64,000 nt of DNA from Ectopseudomonas chengduensis (GTDB lineage Bacteria; Pseudomonadota; Gammaproteobacteria; Pseudomonadales; Pseudomonadaceae), in assembly GCF_015712065.1 (NCBI RefSeq), contig NZ_JACFYZ010000001.1:868001-932000 (forward strand), in the 5' to 3' direction. The position numbers and the translations under genes are program-made. The notes beneath the pieces are model-generated. The model made no database searches. It was given only the letters and a program-made list of their open reading frames with translations, and was not told the DNA's origin. This document shows, in pieces, positions 1 to 8,443 of the stretch (position 1 is its first letter; each line of letters starts with the position of its first letter).

Positions 1-243
1 CCGAACGTCGCCGCCAACGAGCTGGCCGTGCGGGCGGTCGACCAGGAGAACAGCGCGCTGGAGCAGGAGATCAACAACCTCAAGACTGAGCTGGAGCTGC
101 GCCGCACGCTGGCCGGCAACTCGGCGATGGCGATCATCCAGCGCCACAGCATCCGCGCCGTCGGCTCACGCGGTGTCTTCGAGGGCGACACCACGCGCGA
201 TCGGCTGCGGGAAGTCCAGAAACCGCGGAGCGGCACGCCATGA
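1..243 (+). CDS. C-terminal end of an ICE conjugation protein (TIGR03755/PFL_4711-like), partial
   Basis: An open frame enters from the left edge and stops with TGA at 241-243, so only about the last 80 residues are seen. They are hydrophilic, with a probable coiled-coil stretch (ALEQEINNLKTELELRR) followed by a basic tail. In ICEs of the ICEclc/PFGI-1 type, the gene before the small membrane protein and traG encodes the integrating-conjugative-element protein PFL_4711/TIGR03755, and the visible tail fits my memory of that family's end. The stop overlaps the next start (ATGA), indicating one transfer operon. The family call rests mainly on position. Confidence 0.6.
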   Translation, partial: PNVAANELAVRAVDQENSALEQEINNLKTELELRRTLAGNSAMAIIQRHSIRAVGSRGVFEGDTTRDRLREVQKPRSGTP

Positions 244-593
244 GCCGGCCGACCTGGTTGCGGCTACCGTGGCTGTTCAAACGTCGTATCGGGATCGCGC
301 TGCTGTGGACCTTGCTGGTGGTCGCCGCCGCGGCGGCAGTGAACATCGCTGGCATCCACGTGGTCGGCGGCATCGAGGGCTGGCAGCACTGGCTGCAGGC
401 GCACGCCGGCCACTTCTTCGTGTGGCGGCTGTGCCTCTATGGGGCGACGGCCTATGGCTGGTGGTGGCTGCGTCGGCGCCTGCTGCGGCGGGAGCCGTCC
501 CGCGAGACGCATCAGCGCCTGCTGCGCACGGAGATCGCGGCCGTGATCGCCGTGGTAGCTCTGGAAGCCAGCCAACCGTTGCGGCACGGCTGA
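240..593 (+). CDS. small ICE membrane protein upstream of traG
   Basis: The 117-residue product has a basic N-terminus (LPWLFKRR), a strong membrane segment at about residues 18-40, a second hydrophobic stretch at about 60-78 followed by an Arg-rich stop-transfer signal (WWWLRRRLLRR), and a weaker hydrophobic region near 98-110. It starts inside the stop of the preceding gene (ATGA, 240-243) and ends 15 bases before traG, so it is translationally coupled within the transfer operon. Small membrane proteins occupy this slot in ICEclc-family elements. I recognise no named domain, so a role in the mating-pair apparatus is inferred from position only. Confidence 0.6.
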   Translation: MSRPTWLRLPWLFKRRIGIALLWTLLVVAAAAAVNIAGIHVVGGIEGWQHWLQAHAGHFFVWRLCLYGATAYGWWWLRRRLLRREPSRETHQRLLRTEIAAVIAVVALEASQPLRHG

Positions 594-608
594 GACCGGG
601 AGGCGGGC

Positions 609-2129
609 ATGACGCTCTACACCACGGACTACCTGGAGTATTACCTGACCCTGGTGGCCTGGGTGGTCAACAACGGCATCTGGAGCATTCTCGTGGCCAG
701 CGGCGTGTTCGGGCTGCCGTTCGTGGCCATCGTGATCCAGGAATGGCTCAAGGCCCGCAGCGAAGGTGCGGACGAAGGCAACAAGGGCGTGCTGTCGTCG
801 ATTCGCATCGAGAGCCGGGTGTGGGTGGCGATCGTGGTCATCCTGTTCGCCGGCATCCCGTTCATCCCAGTGGATCTTGCCACGATCAAGTTCGACACCA
901 CGCGCTCCGCGCAATGCCAGGTCAACGTCCCGCTGCCCAACGACACGGGCTGGGCCAACGTCTACACGGCGCTCAACGACCAGAGCGCGCTGGTGCCGGT
1001 GTGGTGGTTCTTCATGCATGCCATCTCGAAGGCGGTCACCGGGGCCGCGGTGGCGGCGATTCCCTGCGGCACGGACCTGCGTCAGATCCGCATGGATGTG
1101 GATGCCACGCGCATCGACGATCCGGTGCTGGCACAGGAGGTCGCCGACTTCACGCACGACTGCTACGGGCCGTCGCGCGCCAAGCTGTTCATGAACCGGC
1201 CGACGCTCTCCGACGAGCAGATGAACGACGTCACCTGGATCGGGTCGAGTTATTTCCTCGACACGCCCGGCTTCTATGACACCTATCGCGCCAAGACCCC
1301 ACGCACGGCCTGGCCCTACGACGCGACCCGCGATGCGGGTCTGGCACAGGTGGACAGCGGCGGCGGCTATCCATCCTGCCGGCAGTGGTGGGCCGATGGC
1401 GGCCAGGGACTGCGCAGCCGGCTGCTGGCACAGGTCGACCCGGACCTGCTGACTCGCATCGGGCGCTGGGTGGGCTTCCTGTCGCAGAGCGAGGTCAATG
1501 ACTCGGTGATTCGCGCCGTGGTCTCACCGCGGCAGCAGAAGATGAACCAGGGCGCCGTCTACACCGATTACGGCGGTCAGATCGACAGGACGCTGCCGAA
1601 CATCGTCACGCGCGGCGCGAGCGACCTGGGGCTGACCGTGGGCTCGCTGGGCTTCTTCCCCGCGATGGACGTGGTGCGCCAGGCGCTGCCGATGGTGCTG
1701 ACCATGCTCAAGATGGCGCTCGTCATCTGCATCCCGCTGGTGCTGCTGATCGGCACCTACGACCTGAAGACGGTGGTGACGGTGAGCTGCGTCCAGTTCG
1801 CGCTGTTCTTCGTGGACTTCTGGTTCCAGCTCGCGCGCTGGATCGACAGCACGATCCTGGACGCGCTCTACGGCTGGCATTCGCCGCACAGCAACTTCAA
1901 CCCGCTGATGGGGTTGAATAACACTTTCGGCGATATGCTGTTGAATTTCGTGATGGCGATGATGTTCATCGTGTTACCGACGTTCTGGGTGATGGCACTC
2001 GGATGGGCGGGAGTTCGCGCTGGAAATTTCCTGGGCGGTCTCATCACTGGCACGTCCGATGCAAAGTCGGCTGGAGGTAGCGGCTCTCGTCTTGCGATGA
2101 CGGCCGTATCGAAAGGTGCAGCGAAGTAA
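609..2129 (+). CDS. traG: conjugal transfer protein TraG, N-terminal-domain type
   Basis: The 506-residue inner-membrane protein belongs by layout to the TraG_N family of ICE mating-pair proteins. Hydrophobic segments lie near residues 13-40, 72-95, 135-155, 355-385, 390-410 and 440-475, with a large soluble loop (about 160-350) between the two membrane clusters. In F-like systems TraG stabilises mating pairs. The ICE version keeps the membrane part and lacks the long periplasmic C-terminal region, which fits 506 residues. A clear Shine-Dalgarno (GGGAGG) precedes ATG 609. It is the last gene of the plus-strand transfer run seen here; a DUF3742 gene follows on the opposite strand, as in related ICEs. 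Confidence 0.82.
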   Translation: MTLYTTDYLEYYLTLVAWVVNNGIWSILVASGVFGLPFVAIVIQEWLKARSEGADEGNKGVLSSIRIESRVWVAIVVILFAGIPFIPVDLATIKFDTTRSAQCQVNVPLPNDTGWANVYTALNDQSALVPVWWFFMHAISKAVTGAAVAAIPCGTDLRQIRMDVDATRIDDPVLAQEVADFTHDCYGPSRAKLFMNRPTLSDEQMNDVTWIGSSYFLDTPGFYDTYRAKTPRTAWPYDATRDAGLAQVDSGGGYPSCRQWWADGGQGLRSRLLAQVDPDLLTRIGRWVGFLSQSEVNDSVIRAVVSPRQQKMNQGAVYTDYGGQIDRTLPNIVTRGASDLGLTVGSLGFFPAMDVVRQALPMVLTMLKMALVICIPLVLLIGTYDLKTVVTVSCVQFALFFVDFWFQLARWIDSTILDALYGWHSPHSNFNPLMGLNNTFGDMLLNFVMAMMFIVLPTFWVMALGWAGVRAGNFLGGLITGTSDAKSAGGSGSRLAMTAVSKGAAK

Positions 2130-2155
2130 GGAGCACTCTCTCGCTGATGCGGCGG

Positions 2156-2518
2156 CTACGGCTCGTCGGGATCGCCCATGTCGATCCGCCAGTCATCTTT
2201 GTCGTACAGGCCGACGCCCGAGTGTCCGTCTCTAAGTTCCGGCTGCTTCTCGTCATCCGCATCGGCATTTCGCGCGAACCATGTGGCGACCACCGCAAAG
2301 GCCAGCAGCAGGACGAGCCAGGATACGGTGTAGAGCAGCATGCCAAGCACGGCCAGCTTGACGATCCAGAGCACCACCGTCGTCGCGCCTGCGGGCACCC
2401 CGCGCGTCACCAGCCGGCCGGCGACACGCTGCTCGCGGCGCAGATATCCACGCCAGGCACGGCCAGCCCCCCGGCCCAGCCGGTGGCTCCAGCGCCCGTT
2501 GTGCGTGTTGGTGGTCAT
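2156..2518 (-). CDS. DUF3742 family ICE membrane protein
   Basis: The protein has about 120 residues: an Arg-rich start (RWSHRLGRGAGRAWRGYLRRE), a hydrophobic stretch near residues 45-80, and an acidic tail ending in DMGDPDEP. This is the DUF3742 pattern, and the convergent position directly behind traG is the usual one in ICEclc/PAGI-2-type elements. Its function is not known. ATG 2518 lies nine bases after a GAGG Shine-Dalgarno; ATG 2524 is in frame but too close to it. The gene ends 26 bases from the traG stop, so the two are tail to tail. Confidence 0.72.
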   Translation of the reverse strand: MTTNTHNGRWSHRLGRGAGRAWRGYLRREQRVAGRLVTRGVPAGATTVVLWIVKLAVLGMLLYTVSWLVLLLAFAVVATWFARNADADDEKQPELRDGHSGVGLYDKDDWRIDMGDPDEP

Positions 2519-2677
2519 GTTCATGTGCCTCGGCTTCAGTGGTGCCTCACCTCATGGAGCGGCCGGTTGGGGCTTGCCCTCCAGCATAGACCGCGACCAG
2601 GAGGGCGGGTTGCGGCTGGCAGAGCCGGGTCGGCCTGAGTCGCAGGTCGATTAGATTCTGCAATATAAATCAAACCT

Positions 2678-2750
2678 CGTGCTACTTTCCATGCACGTTC
2701 TTGCGATAGATCTAGGAGCTGATTGGATTCCGTGCTATTTTTATAGCATG
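2678..2750 (+). promoter_or_regulatory. paired inverted repeats at the abiE start, likely AbiEi operator
   Basis: Two similar inverted repeats lie at 2678-2697 (CGTGC, 10 bases, GCACG) and 2731-2750 (CGTGCTAT, 4 bases, ATAGCATG, one mismatch). Both begin CGTGCTA and their centres are 53 bases apart. The second contains the favoured ATG (2748-2750). AbiEi antitoxins studied in Serratia and Streptococcus bind paired inverted repeats and repress their own operon, so these are candidate operators. No convincing -35/-10 pair was found. The local sequence is AT-rich compared with its surroundings. Confidence 0.55.
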
Positions 2751-3506
2751 GATGGAAATTCTCGGCACCAGGTAATCAAGCGACTGCAGGCGGGACTCCC
2801 CCGCGGGGCGCCGTTCGACCTTGCCACCCTGAGCCAGTTCGGGGTGTCGTCCCAGCTCGCCGCCCACTATGCCGACGGCGGGTGGCTCGTGCGCTTGGCC
2901 CATGGCGTCTATGCCTTCCCGAACGATGAATTCGGGGTCTACGGTGCGCTGAAGTTCCTGCAACAGCGCGTGCCCGGCCTGCACGTCGGCGGCAAGAGCG
3001 CCCTGGCCCTGCAGGGTGTGCGGCACAACCTGGGCAGCCGGGAGGCGCTGGTGCTGTGGGGCGACGGTCGCTTTGCGTTGCCGGTCTGGTTCACTTCGCG
3101 CTTTCCGGCCCGCTACGTCCACGCCCGCCTGTTCGACTGGCCGGACACGGCGCTGGCCGGCAAGACCCTGACCACGCCGCCTGGCCTGCCCGAGGATCTG
3201 CGGGTGGCAGCCCCCGAACGTGCCGTGCTGGAGCTGCTGTACGAAGCCGGCGTCAAGCAGAGCCTCGAAGAGGCCCGCAACCTCTTCGATGGACTGCGTT
3301 CCCCCCGCAAGGACTTGCTCGGGCAACTGCTGTCCTGCTGCGCCAGCGTGAAGGCCGTGCGCCTGTTCCTGACCTGGGCGCGCGAGACCAGCCTCGTGGA
3401 TGTCGATGCCCTGCTGGAGCAGTACCCGGTTCGCACCGGCAGCAACACGCGCTGGATGAGCCGGCTCGATGACGGCACCTTGCTGAGCCTGAGACCTCAT
3501 GGATAA
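2748..3506 (+). CDS. AbiEi-type antitoxin / transcriptional regulator
   Basis: The 252-residue protein begins with a winged-helix-like region (about residues 1-60: HQVIKRL, FGVSSQLAAHYADGGWLVRL, GVYAFP) and continues with a C-terminal domain of the AbiEi kind. It is the antitoxin half of a type IV toxin-antitoxin pair, expected to bind its promoter and to counter the toxin without complexing it. ATG 2748 starts exactly at the winged helix but has no clear Shine-Dalgarno; GTG 2679 and ATG 2691 are in-frame alternatives that would translate through the inverted repeats. It overlaps the toxin gene by 8 bases (3499-3506), so the two are coupled. Confidence 0.82.
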   Translation: MDGNSRHQVIKRLQAGLPRGAPFDLATLSQFGVSSQLAAHYADGGWLVRLAHGVYAFPNDEFGVYGALKFLQQRVPGLHVGGKSALALQGVRHNLGSREALVLWGDGRFALPVWFTSRFPARYVHARLFDWPDTALAGKTLTTPPGLPEDLRVAAPERAVLELLYEAGVKQSLEEARNLFDGLRSPRKDLLGQLLSCCASVKAVRLFLTWARETSLVDVDALLEQYPVRTGSNTRWMSRLDDGTLLSLRPHG

Positions 3507-4419
3507 GACCTACGCGGACACCGTTCGCCTGCTGCTGGCCGTCGCGCCCGACGTGTTCGCCAACGACATCTTCGCCATGAAAGGCGGCACGGCCATCAAC
3601 CTCTTCGTGCGGGACATGCCGCGCCTTTCGGTGGACATCGACGTGGTGTACCTTCCGTGGCAGACGCCGCGCGACGAAGCGCTGCAAGCCATCAACCAGG
3701 AGCTGGCCGCCATCGCCGCGCGCCTTGCACCGCTGGGCGTGCAAACACGCCTGGTTCGCGCCAAGGACCTGGGGGACACCAAGCTGATCGTCGAGAACGA
3801 TGCCAGCCAGGTGAAGATCGAGGTCAACGTCGTGTTCCGAGGCAGCGTGCTGCCCGTCGAGCGGCGGCCGCTGAGCGCCAAGACCAGCGATCTGTTCGGC
3901 ATCGAGTTGGACGTGCCGATCCTGGCACCGGACGAGCTGTACGCCGGCAAGCTGGTGGCCGCGCTGGACCGGCAGCATCCGCGCGACCTGTTCGACGTGT
4001 GGCAGCTCTTTGAGTCGGGCGACATCAGCGATGGCATGGTCGAGTGCTTCGTGATCTATCTGGCGGGCCACAACCGGCCGCCCCACGAAGTGTTGTTCGG
4101 CAACGACAAGGACATCGCCGGCGAGTACGAACGGGCCTTTGTCGGTATGGCCGAAGTGGACTGCCCCTTGGACACGCTGCTGGAGGCTCGCGCGCAGTTG
4201 CGACGCGAGTTGCAGCAACGGCTGACGAAGGCGCACAGGCGGTTCCTGAGCGGCCTGGTACGCGCAGAACCGGACTGGTCGCTGGTGCAATGCCAGCACG
4301 CCGCGCAACTGCCGGCACTGCGCTGGAAGCTCAACAACCTGGAGACCTTTCGCAAGAAGCGCCCCAAGGACTTCGCCGCGCAAGCCGCTGCGCTCGATGC
4401 CGGCCTGGGCCAGATCTGA
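3499..4419 (+). CDS. AbiEii-type nucleotidyltransferase toxin
   Basis: The 306-residue protein has the nucleotidyltransferase signature of the AbiEii/AbiGii family: KGGTAINLF at residues 28-36, a DxD pair in LSVDIDVVY (D46, D48), K151 in the YAGKLVAALD motif and HPRDLFDV at about 160-167. Family members transfer nucleotides to RNA targets and arrest growth, giving abortive phage defence. All motifs I know to be needed are present, so it should be active. It overlaps the antitoxin gene by 8 bases. The pair is inserted between DUF3742 and traI and probably helps to keep the ICE in the cell, to exclude phages, or both. Confidence 0.85.
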   Translation: MDKTYADTVRLLLAVAPDVFANDIFAMKGGTAINLFVRDMPRLSVDIDVVYLPWQTPRDEALQAINQELAAIAARLAPLGVQTRLVRAKDLGDTKLIVENDASQVKIEVNVVFRGSVLPVERRPLSAKTSDLFGIELDVPILAPDELYAGKLVAALDRQHPRDLFDVWQLFESGDISDGMVECFVIYLAGHNRPPHEVLFGNDKDIAGEYERAFVGMAEVDCPLDTLLEARAQLRRELQQRLTKAHRRFLSGLVRAEPDWSLVQCQHAAQLPALRWKLNNLETFRKKRPKDFAAQAAALDAGLGQI

Positions 4420-4625
4420 CGCGGCGACAGAAGTATTCCCCGCTTGTCGGGCCTGCCCCATGCCGCATTCATCGTGGCATCCGCGAAGCAGCGGCCCTAT
4501 ACCCAAAGGCTTCCGACAAAGGCCAAAGGGCTGGGAAGGGGCAAGGGAACGGGGCCAAGGGGAAAGGCCCTACCCGAAAAGGCCAAAGGCGCCCCAGATC
4601 AGCCCGTCATCCGGGGGGGGGCGTC
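4420..4625. other. purine-rich gap before traI, candidate origin of transfer
   Basis: No credible gene lies here. From about 4500 to 4600 the plus strand is strongly purine-rich and repeats variants of the core AAAGGCCAAAGG (near 4507, 4522, 4562 and 4578) with runs of GGGGCAAGGG type, ending in a run of nine G just before the traI start. In ICEclc, functional oriT sites lie close to the traI relaxase gene, so this is the best oriT candidate in the window. No nick site can be assigned from the sequence alone. Confidence 0.35.
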
Positions 4626-6446
4626 ATGCTCTCGCTGTTCCAGCGCAAACGGGTGCCACCCACCGCCGGCACACCGCCCACATCCGCCATCGAAACTCCG
4701 AAAGGGTCGATGCGGCCCGAGTCGGCCGCATCGCTGCTGGCGACGCCGCGTCGGCAGAAACTGCTGGAACACATCTGGCAGCGCACATCGCTCTCGCGCC
4801 GACAGTTCGCCACGCTCTACCTCGCCCCACTGGAGCGCTACGCCGAGCTGGTCCAGCAGTTTCCGGCCTCCGAGAGCCACCACCACGCCTATCCGGGCGG
4901 CATGCTGGACCACGGCCTGGAGATCGTCGCCTATGCGCTGAAATTGCGGCAGTCATACCTGCTGCCTGCGGGCGTCACGCCGGAGGCACAGGCGGCCCAG
5001 GCCGAAGCCTGGACCGCAGGCACGGCCTACGCGGCCCTGCTGCACGACATCGGCAAGATCGCGGTCGATCTGCACGTCGAGCATGCCGACGGCAGTGCCT
5101 GGCATCCCTGGCACGGCCCACTGCGAAAGCCCTATCGCTTCCGTTACCGAAAGGAGCGTGAGTACCGCCTGCACAGCGCCGCCACCGGGCTGCTCTACGC
5201 GCGCCTTCTCGATCGAGACATCTTCGACTGGCTCAGCGGCTATTCCGACCTCTGGGCCGCGCTGCTGTACGTACTGGCCGGCCAGTACGAGCACGCCGGC
5301 ACGCTCGGCGAGCTGGTCGTGCAGGCCGACCAGGCATCGGTCGCCCAAGAACTCGGCGGCGATCCCAGCAAGGCGCTGGCGGCGCCCAAGCATGCGCTGC
5401 AACGCAAATTGCTCGACGGCTTGCGCTACCTGCTCAAGGAGGAGTTCAAGTTGAACCAGGCCGGCCCGGCGGACGGTTGGCTGACCCAAGACGCCTTGTG
5501 GCTGGTGAGCAAGACCGTCTCCGACAAGCTGCGCGCATATCTGCTGTCGCAGGGCATCGACGGCATCCCGGCGAGCAATACGGCGGTGTTCAACGTGCTG
5601 CAGGATCACGGCGTCGTGCAACCGACGCCGGATGGCAAGGCGATCTGGAAGGCTACCGTCACCAGCGACGCCGGCTGGTCGCACGCCTTCACCTTCCTGA
5701 AACTCTCGCCGGCGATGATCTGGGATGCCGCCGACCGGCCGGCGCCGTTCGCAGGCCGTGTGCAGGTCGAAGAGGAACAGGCGGAGCCGCAGGCGCCGGG
5801 GGTGGCCGATGGGCCGCGCGTGGAAGGCACCGAAGCTGCACCCGCGAGCGCGGCGCCGATCCCATCCGCAGCCATGGACACCGGCGTGGCCGCGCTGCTC
5901 GACCTGCTGGGCGACGCCGCTCCACCCACGGAACCGGAGATCCCGAGCTCCACTGTTGCCGAGCCCGAGCCGGCCCCTTCGACCGTGCCCCCGCCGCAGA
6001 TGAGCCTCGCGCCTTCCAAGGATCGCACGGAGCCCTCCGGGGCGCACTTCATGGCTTGGCTGCGTCAGAGCATCCAGACGCGCAAGCTCATCATCAACGA
6101 CGCCAGGGCCCTGGTGCATACCGTCGCCGGTACGAGCTACCTCGTCAGCCCCGGCGTGTTCCAGCGCTACGCGCAGGAGTACCTTCAAGTCGTCGCGCTG
6201 GCCAAGCAGGAGAAGCTGGAGGGGTGGCAGTGGGTACAGAAGCGCTTCGAGAAGCTGGGACAGCACCGCAAGCAGCCGAGCGGGCTGAACATCTGGACCT
6301 GCGAAGTCACGGGGCCGCGCAAGTCGCGCCGGCTGCACGGCTACCTGCTCGTCAGCCCGGATGCGCTGTTCCAGGAGACGCCGCCAGACAACCCATACCT
6401 GCGGCTCCTGCATGAGGACTTCTTACCAAGCGCGAACCCTCTGTAA
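4626..6446 (+). CDS. traI: MobH-family conjugative relaxase TraI
   Basis: The 606-residue protein matches the ICE relaxase of the MOBH class. The N-terminal domain holds the HD-type metal-binding motifs HHHAYPGGMLDHGLE (residues 85-99) and LLHDIGK (about 138-144). A Pro/Glu/Ala-rich linker (about 375-465) separates it from a C-terminal TraI_2_C-like domain (about 475-590). The enzyme nicks oriT and leads the strand into the recipient. ATG 4626 was chosen because homologues begin near MLSLFQRK and because the open frame upstream runs through the abiE toxin gene. The sequence appears full length with no break. The adjoining gap is a candidate oriT. Confidence 0.88.
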   Translation: MLSLFQRKRVPPTAGTPPTSAIETPKGSMRPESAASLLATPRRQKLLEHIWQRTSLSRRQFATLYLAPLERYAELVQQFPASESHHHAYPGGMLDHGLEIVAYALKLRQSYLLPAGVTPEAQAAQAEAWTAGTAYAALLHDIGKIAVDLHVEHADGSAWHPWHGPLRKPYRFRYRKEREYRLHSAATGLLYARLLDRDIFDWLSGYSDLWAALLYVLAGQYEHAGTLGELVVQADQASVAQELGGDPSKALAAPKHALQRKLLDGLRYLLKEEFKLNQAGPADGWLTQDALWLVSKTVSDKLRAYLLSQGIDGIPASNTAVFNVLQDHGVVQPTPDGKAIWKATVTSDAGWSHAFTFLKLSPAMIWDAADRPAPFAGRVQVEEEQAEPQAPGVADGPRVEGTEAAPASAAPIPSAAMDTGVAALLDLLGDAAPPTEPEIPSSTVAEPEPAPSTVPPPQMSLAPSKDRTEPSGAHFMAWLRQSIQTRKLIINDARALVHTVAGTSYLVSPGVFQRYAQEYLQVVALAKQEKLEGWQWVQKRFEKLGQHRKQPSGLNIWTCEVTGPRKSRRLHGYLLVSPDALFQETPPDNPYLRLLHEDFLPSANPL

Positions 6447-6621
6447 AACCTGCCCCCTATCCAAGCCGGGAATTAGCAATCTAGGTTGAGCAGGTCGTGA
6501 GCTGCATTAAGCGCATGCTGAGCGGCATCGCCCCCATTCAGCAACCGGTCACGGTTAAGCCCGCCTCCACGAACCCATGCTGTGGGTAGGTGCCCGTTTT
6601 TGGCTTGTCTTATGAAAAAAG
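6447..6621. other. ICE sequence between traI and the IS66 relic, no gene seen
   Basis: This 175-base stretch follows the traI stop. I see no credible gene, RNA or strong hairpin. It ends where the IS66-type terminus GTGAGCGTCCAGCCGTC begins at 6622. Confidence 0.5.
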
Positions 6622-6651
6622 GTGAGCGTCCAGCCGTCCCATCGTTACTCA

Positions 6652-7290
6652 GGTTGAGACGCCGAGGAGCAACAGCTCCTCGATCCGGCTGGTGGGCAGA
6701 TTGGCAGTTTTTCCCGGGGTGTCCTTGAGCCAGGCGCCGGACTCGAGCCCGTTCAGTCTGGTGGTGGCCAGCAAGGCTCTGGATGGCGGCGGCGCGGTAG
6801 CTGCAGCCGGTCGTGTAGGGCCTGCAGTTTGGGCAGGGATTTCTGTTCACGCAGTAGCTGCCGGACGGCCGCGTCGAGTGCGCGGGCGCGCCAATCGAGG
6901 GCATAGAGATCGGCGATGCGCCGCAAGGCCTCGGCTGTCACTGGGCTCCAGGTCGTTGCTGCGGTAGGCCCAGAGTAGGCCCAGAGATAGGGGCGTTTGG
7001 TTTTCCCCTCGCCGGGATCGAGTTGCTGCAGAGGGTGTTTCATCGGCATGCAGCACCTGGCGTTGGAGCAATAAGGCGCGCAGCCGATCCACCAGGGGCT
7101 GCAAGGCCACGCCACTGCCGGCGGAACCGGCGCGGCGCTGATGCTTTCGCACGGGCGGCAGGCTTATTGCGGGCGACTGTGCCGGTGGACGAAGGACCTG
7201 GCCAGGATCAGGTCGAGCTGCTCGCTGATGTCTTCGCCGATCTTGACCAGCGCGGCGCTGCATTCGGCGGCATGGAACTAGCGAAAACGG
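6652..7290 (-). pseudogene. IS66 transposase tnpC remnant
   Basis: Fragments typical of IS66 TnpC are spread over different frames: KIGEDISEQLDL near the start, HRHSRPQ followed by a stop, LDPGEGKTKRPYLWAY near 7000, and the C-terminal signature LESGAWLKDT...SRIEELLLLG ending at about 6652. The remaining length covers well under half of a normal 500-residue transposase, so a long internal segment is missing. The boundaries are approximate because frames change repeatedly. Confidence 0.65.
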
Positions 7291-7494
7291 CCTTGATGCA
7301 GACGGCGCTGACCCAACCACACACCGGTGCCGTCCTACTGCAACAGCTTGAGCCGCGAGCCGTGCCGATTGCGAAAGGCATAGGTCGTGCCATCGCAGGG
7401 TGGTCGCCCGAGGGCCTGCTGAAGGTGCACCAAAGCCCGTCGATCCCCAAGCGCATGTTGATCGGTCGGCCACCAGCCAAACCTGGGCCGGCAT
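7290..7494 (-). pseudogene. IS66 accessory gene tnpB remnant
   Basis: Beginning MPAQVWLVADR at 7494, the sequence shows IS66 TnpB features (WGSTGFGA region, then AYAFRNRHGSRLKLLQ and DGTGVWLGQRRL in another frame). Frameshifts and an in-frame stop after KLLQ prevent a complete product. It overlaps the end of the tnpA remnant slightly, as in intact IS66 elements. The end coordinate is approximate. Confidence 0.55.
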
Positions 7495-7499
7495 TCGCG

Positions 7500-7781
7500 T
7501 CAGGCCATCCCCCGCAGCAATCCGGCCAACCAGCTTGCATCGACGTCCGCCGGCAACGCCAACCGCCAGCCACTGGCATGCCTGCAGCAGCCACACCCCT
7601 GCCGCTGCCACGGGCACCAGGGTAAGCGGCGTGGCCGCCCGCTTGCTGCGCCTGATCCAGTAGGCCAGTGCCTCGGGTTTGAGCGCATGCTACTGGCAAT
7701 AAGCAACTGCGTCAGCCCGCTGTCCTGCCAGGCCTGAACATGCCGAGCCCAGGACTCGCGGCGCGCGTGCATCGTTTCCAT
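7500..7781 (-). pseudogene. IS66 accessory gene tnpA remnant
   Basis: The frame opens with ARRESWARHVQAWQDSGLTQ and closes with GWRLALPADVDASWLAGLL, both typical of IS66 TnpA. The middle third is in the wrong frame; another frame there reads ALAYWIRRSK. Two compensating frameshifts thus keep the frame open while destroying the protein core. Confidence 0.65.
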
Positions 7782-7852
7782 ATAAATCCCCTACTGGAAA
7801 AGCACAGGATGCAGGGCGGGGTGTTCGAGCAAAAGGGGGGGGGGGCGCTTAC

Positions 7853-8079
7853 TGTCGATACGCGGCGGCAGCCGCAAGACCGTCGCCGCGAGCAGCCTGT
7901 CCAGCACGCTCGAATACATGGATGAAAAGCGCATGCAGGCTGATACCGGTAGTTTGCGAAACGGCGCGGAGGATCAGCGTGGAGCTGGGCAGCAGCCAGG
8001 GTAGTTGGCTGCATGCCGAGAAGATCGGTGGCTTTTGCTGCCTGGTGGGTTCCGCGCGTTCGAGATTCGGGTTAATGAG
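7853..8079. other. unassigned relic sequence between the IS66 and IS110 elements
   Basis: A minus-strand open stretch here ends in LFIHVFERAGQAARGDGLAAAAAYRQ-like sequence, which I do not recognise. It has no start with a ribosome-binding site and is flanked by broken insertion sequences, so it is most likely a fragment of another lost element. Confidence 0.3.
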
Positions 8080-8405
8080 ATGGTCATCCCCACCCTCCGA
8101 GGGCACACTTTCGCAGGGTGTTTTATTTCGGAGGCCATCATCACGAGCGCAGTTGCACTGGTAGGGATTGATCCGGGCAAGCAAAGCTTTCATCTACACG
8201 GAAAAGACGGTTCTGGCCGGAAGATCTTTCGCACGAAAGCGACACGCCAGCAAATGATGCGATTGCTTGGCATCCTGCCGGCTTGCACGGTGGTGATGGA
8301 AGCCTGCGCCGGAGCGCACTTTATGGCGCGCCAACTGACGGCGCTCGGGCATCAAGTGAAATTGATCTCGCCGCAGTTCGTGCGTCCTTTCGTCAAGGGC
8401 AACAA
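8080..8405 (+). pseudogene. IS110-family transposase, N-terminal half (split by Tn1722-like transposon)
   Basis: The protein shows the N-terminal RuvC-like DEDD region of IS110 transposases: VGIDPGKQSFHLHG (first Asp), VVMEACAGAHFMA (Glu) and LISPQFVRPFVKGNK. Reading is cut at codon K of GNK by the Tn3-family transposon. Joining 8405 to 15366 restores GNKNDFIDAEAICEA, which carries the last two acidic residues. The true start is uncertain; ATG 8080 is used. The other half is at 15361-16129. Confidence 0.8.
8401..8405. repeat. 5-bp target duplication AACAA, left copy
   Basis: AACAA directly precedes the transposon left end and is repeated directly after the right end at 15361-15365. A 5-bp duplication is the hallmark of Tn3-family insertion, and this one proves the exact insertion point within the IS110 transposase. 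Confidence 0.92.
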
Positions 8406-8443
8406 GGGGAGCCCGCAGAATTCGGAAAAAATCGTACGCTAAG
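8406..8443. repeat. Tn3-family terminal inverted repeat, left
   Basis: The 38-bp end begins GGGGAGCCCGCAGAATTCGG and ends CGTACGCTAAG. It matches the right end at 35 of 38 positions (differences at positions 17, 25 and 27). The tnpA stop codon (TAG, 8441-8439 on the minus strand) lies inside it. Confidence 0.92.

Larger units (their letters stand above)
6622..7852 (-). mobile_element. IS66-family element, internally deleted and decayed
   Basis: Both ends resemble IS66 termini: GTGAGCGTCCAGCC begins at 6622 on the plus strand, and GTAAGCGCCCCCC reads inward on the minus strand from 7852. Complete IS66 elements are about 2.5 kb and carry tnpA, tnpB and tnpC. This copy is 1.2 kb, keeps pieces of all three on the minus strand, and has frameshifts, a stop and a large deletion in tnpC. 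No 8-bp target duplication is visible (flanks GAAAAAAG and TGTCGATA). It is certainly inactive. Confidence 0.72.

Noticed and set aside
7853..8079. A short minus-strand gene between the IS66 and IS110 relics
   Set aside because: No recognisable domain, no ribosome site, and it is flanked by decayed elements.
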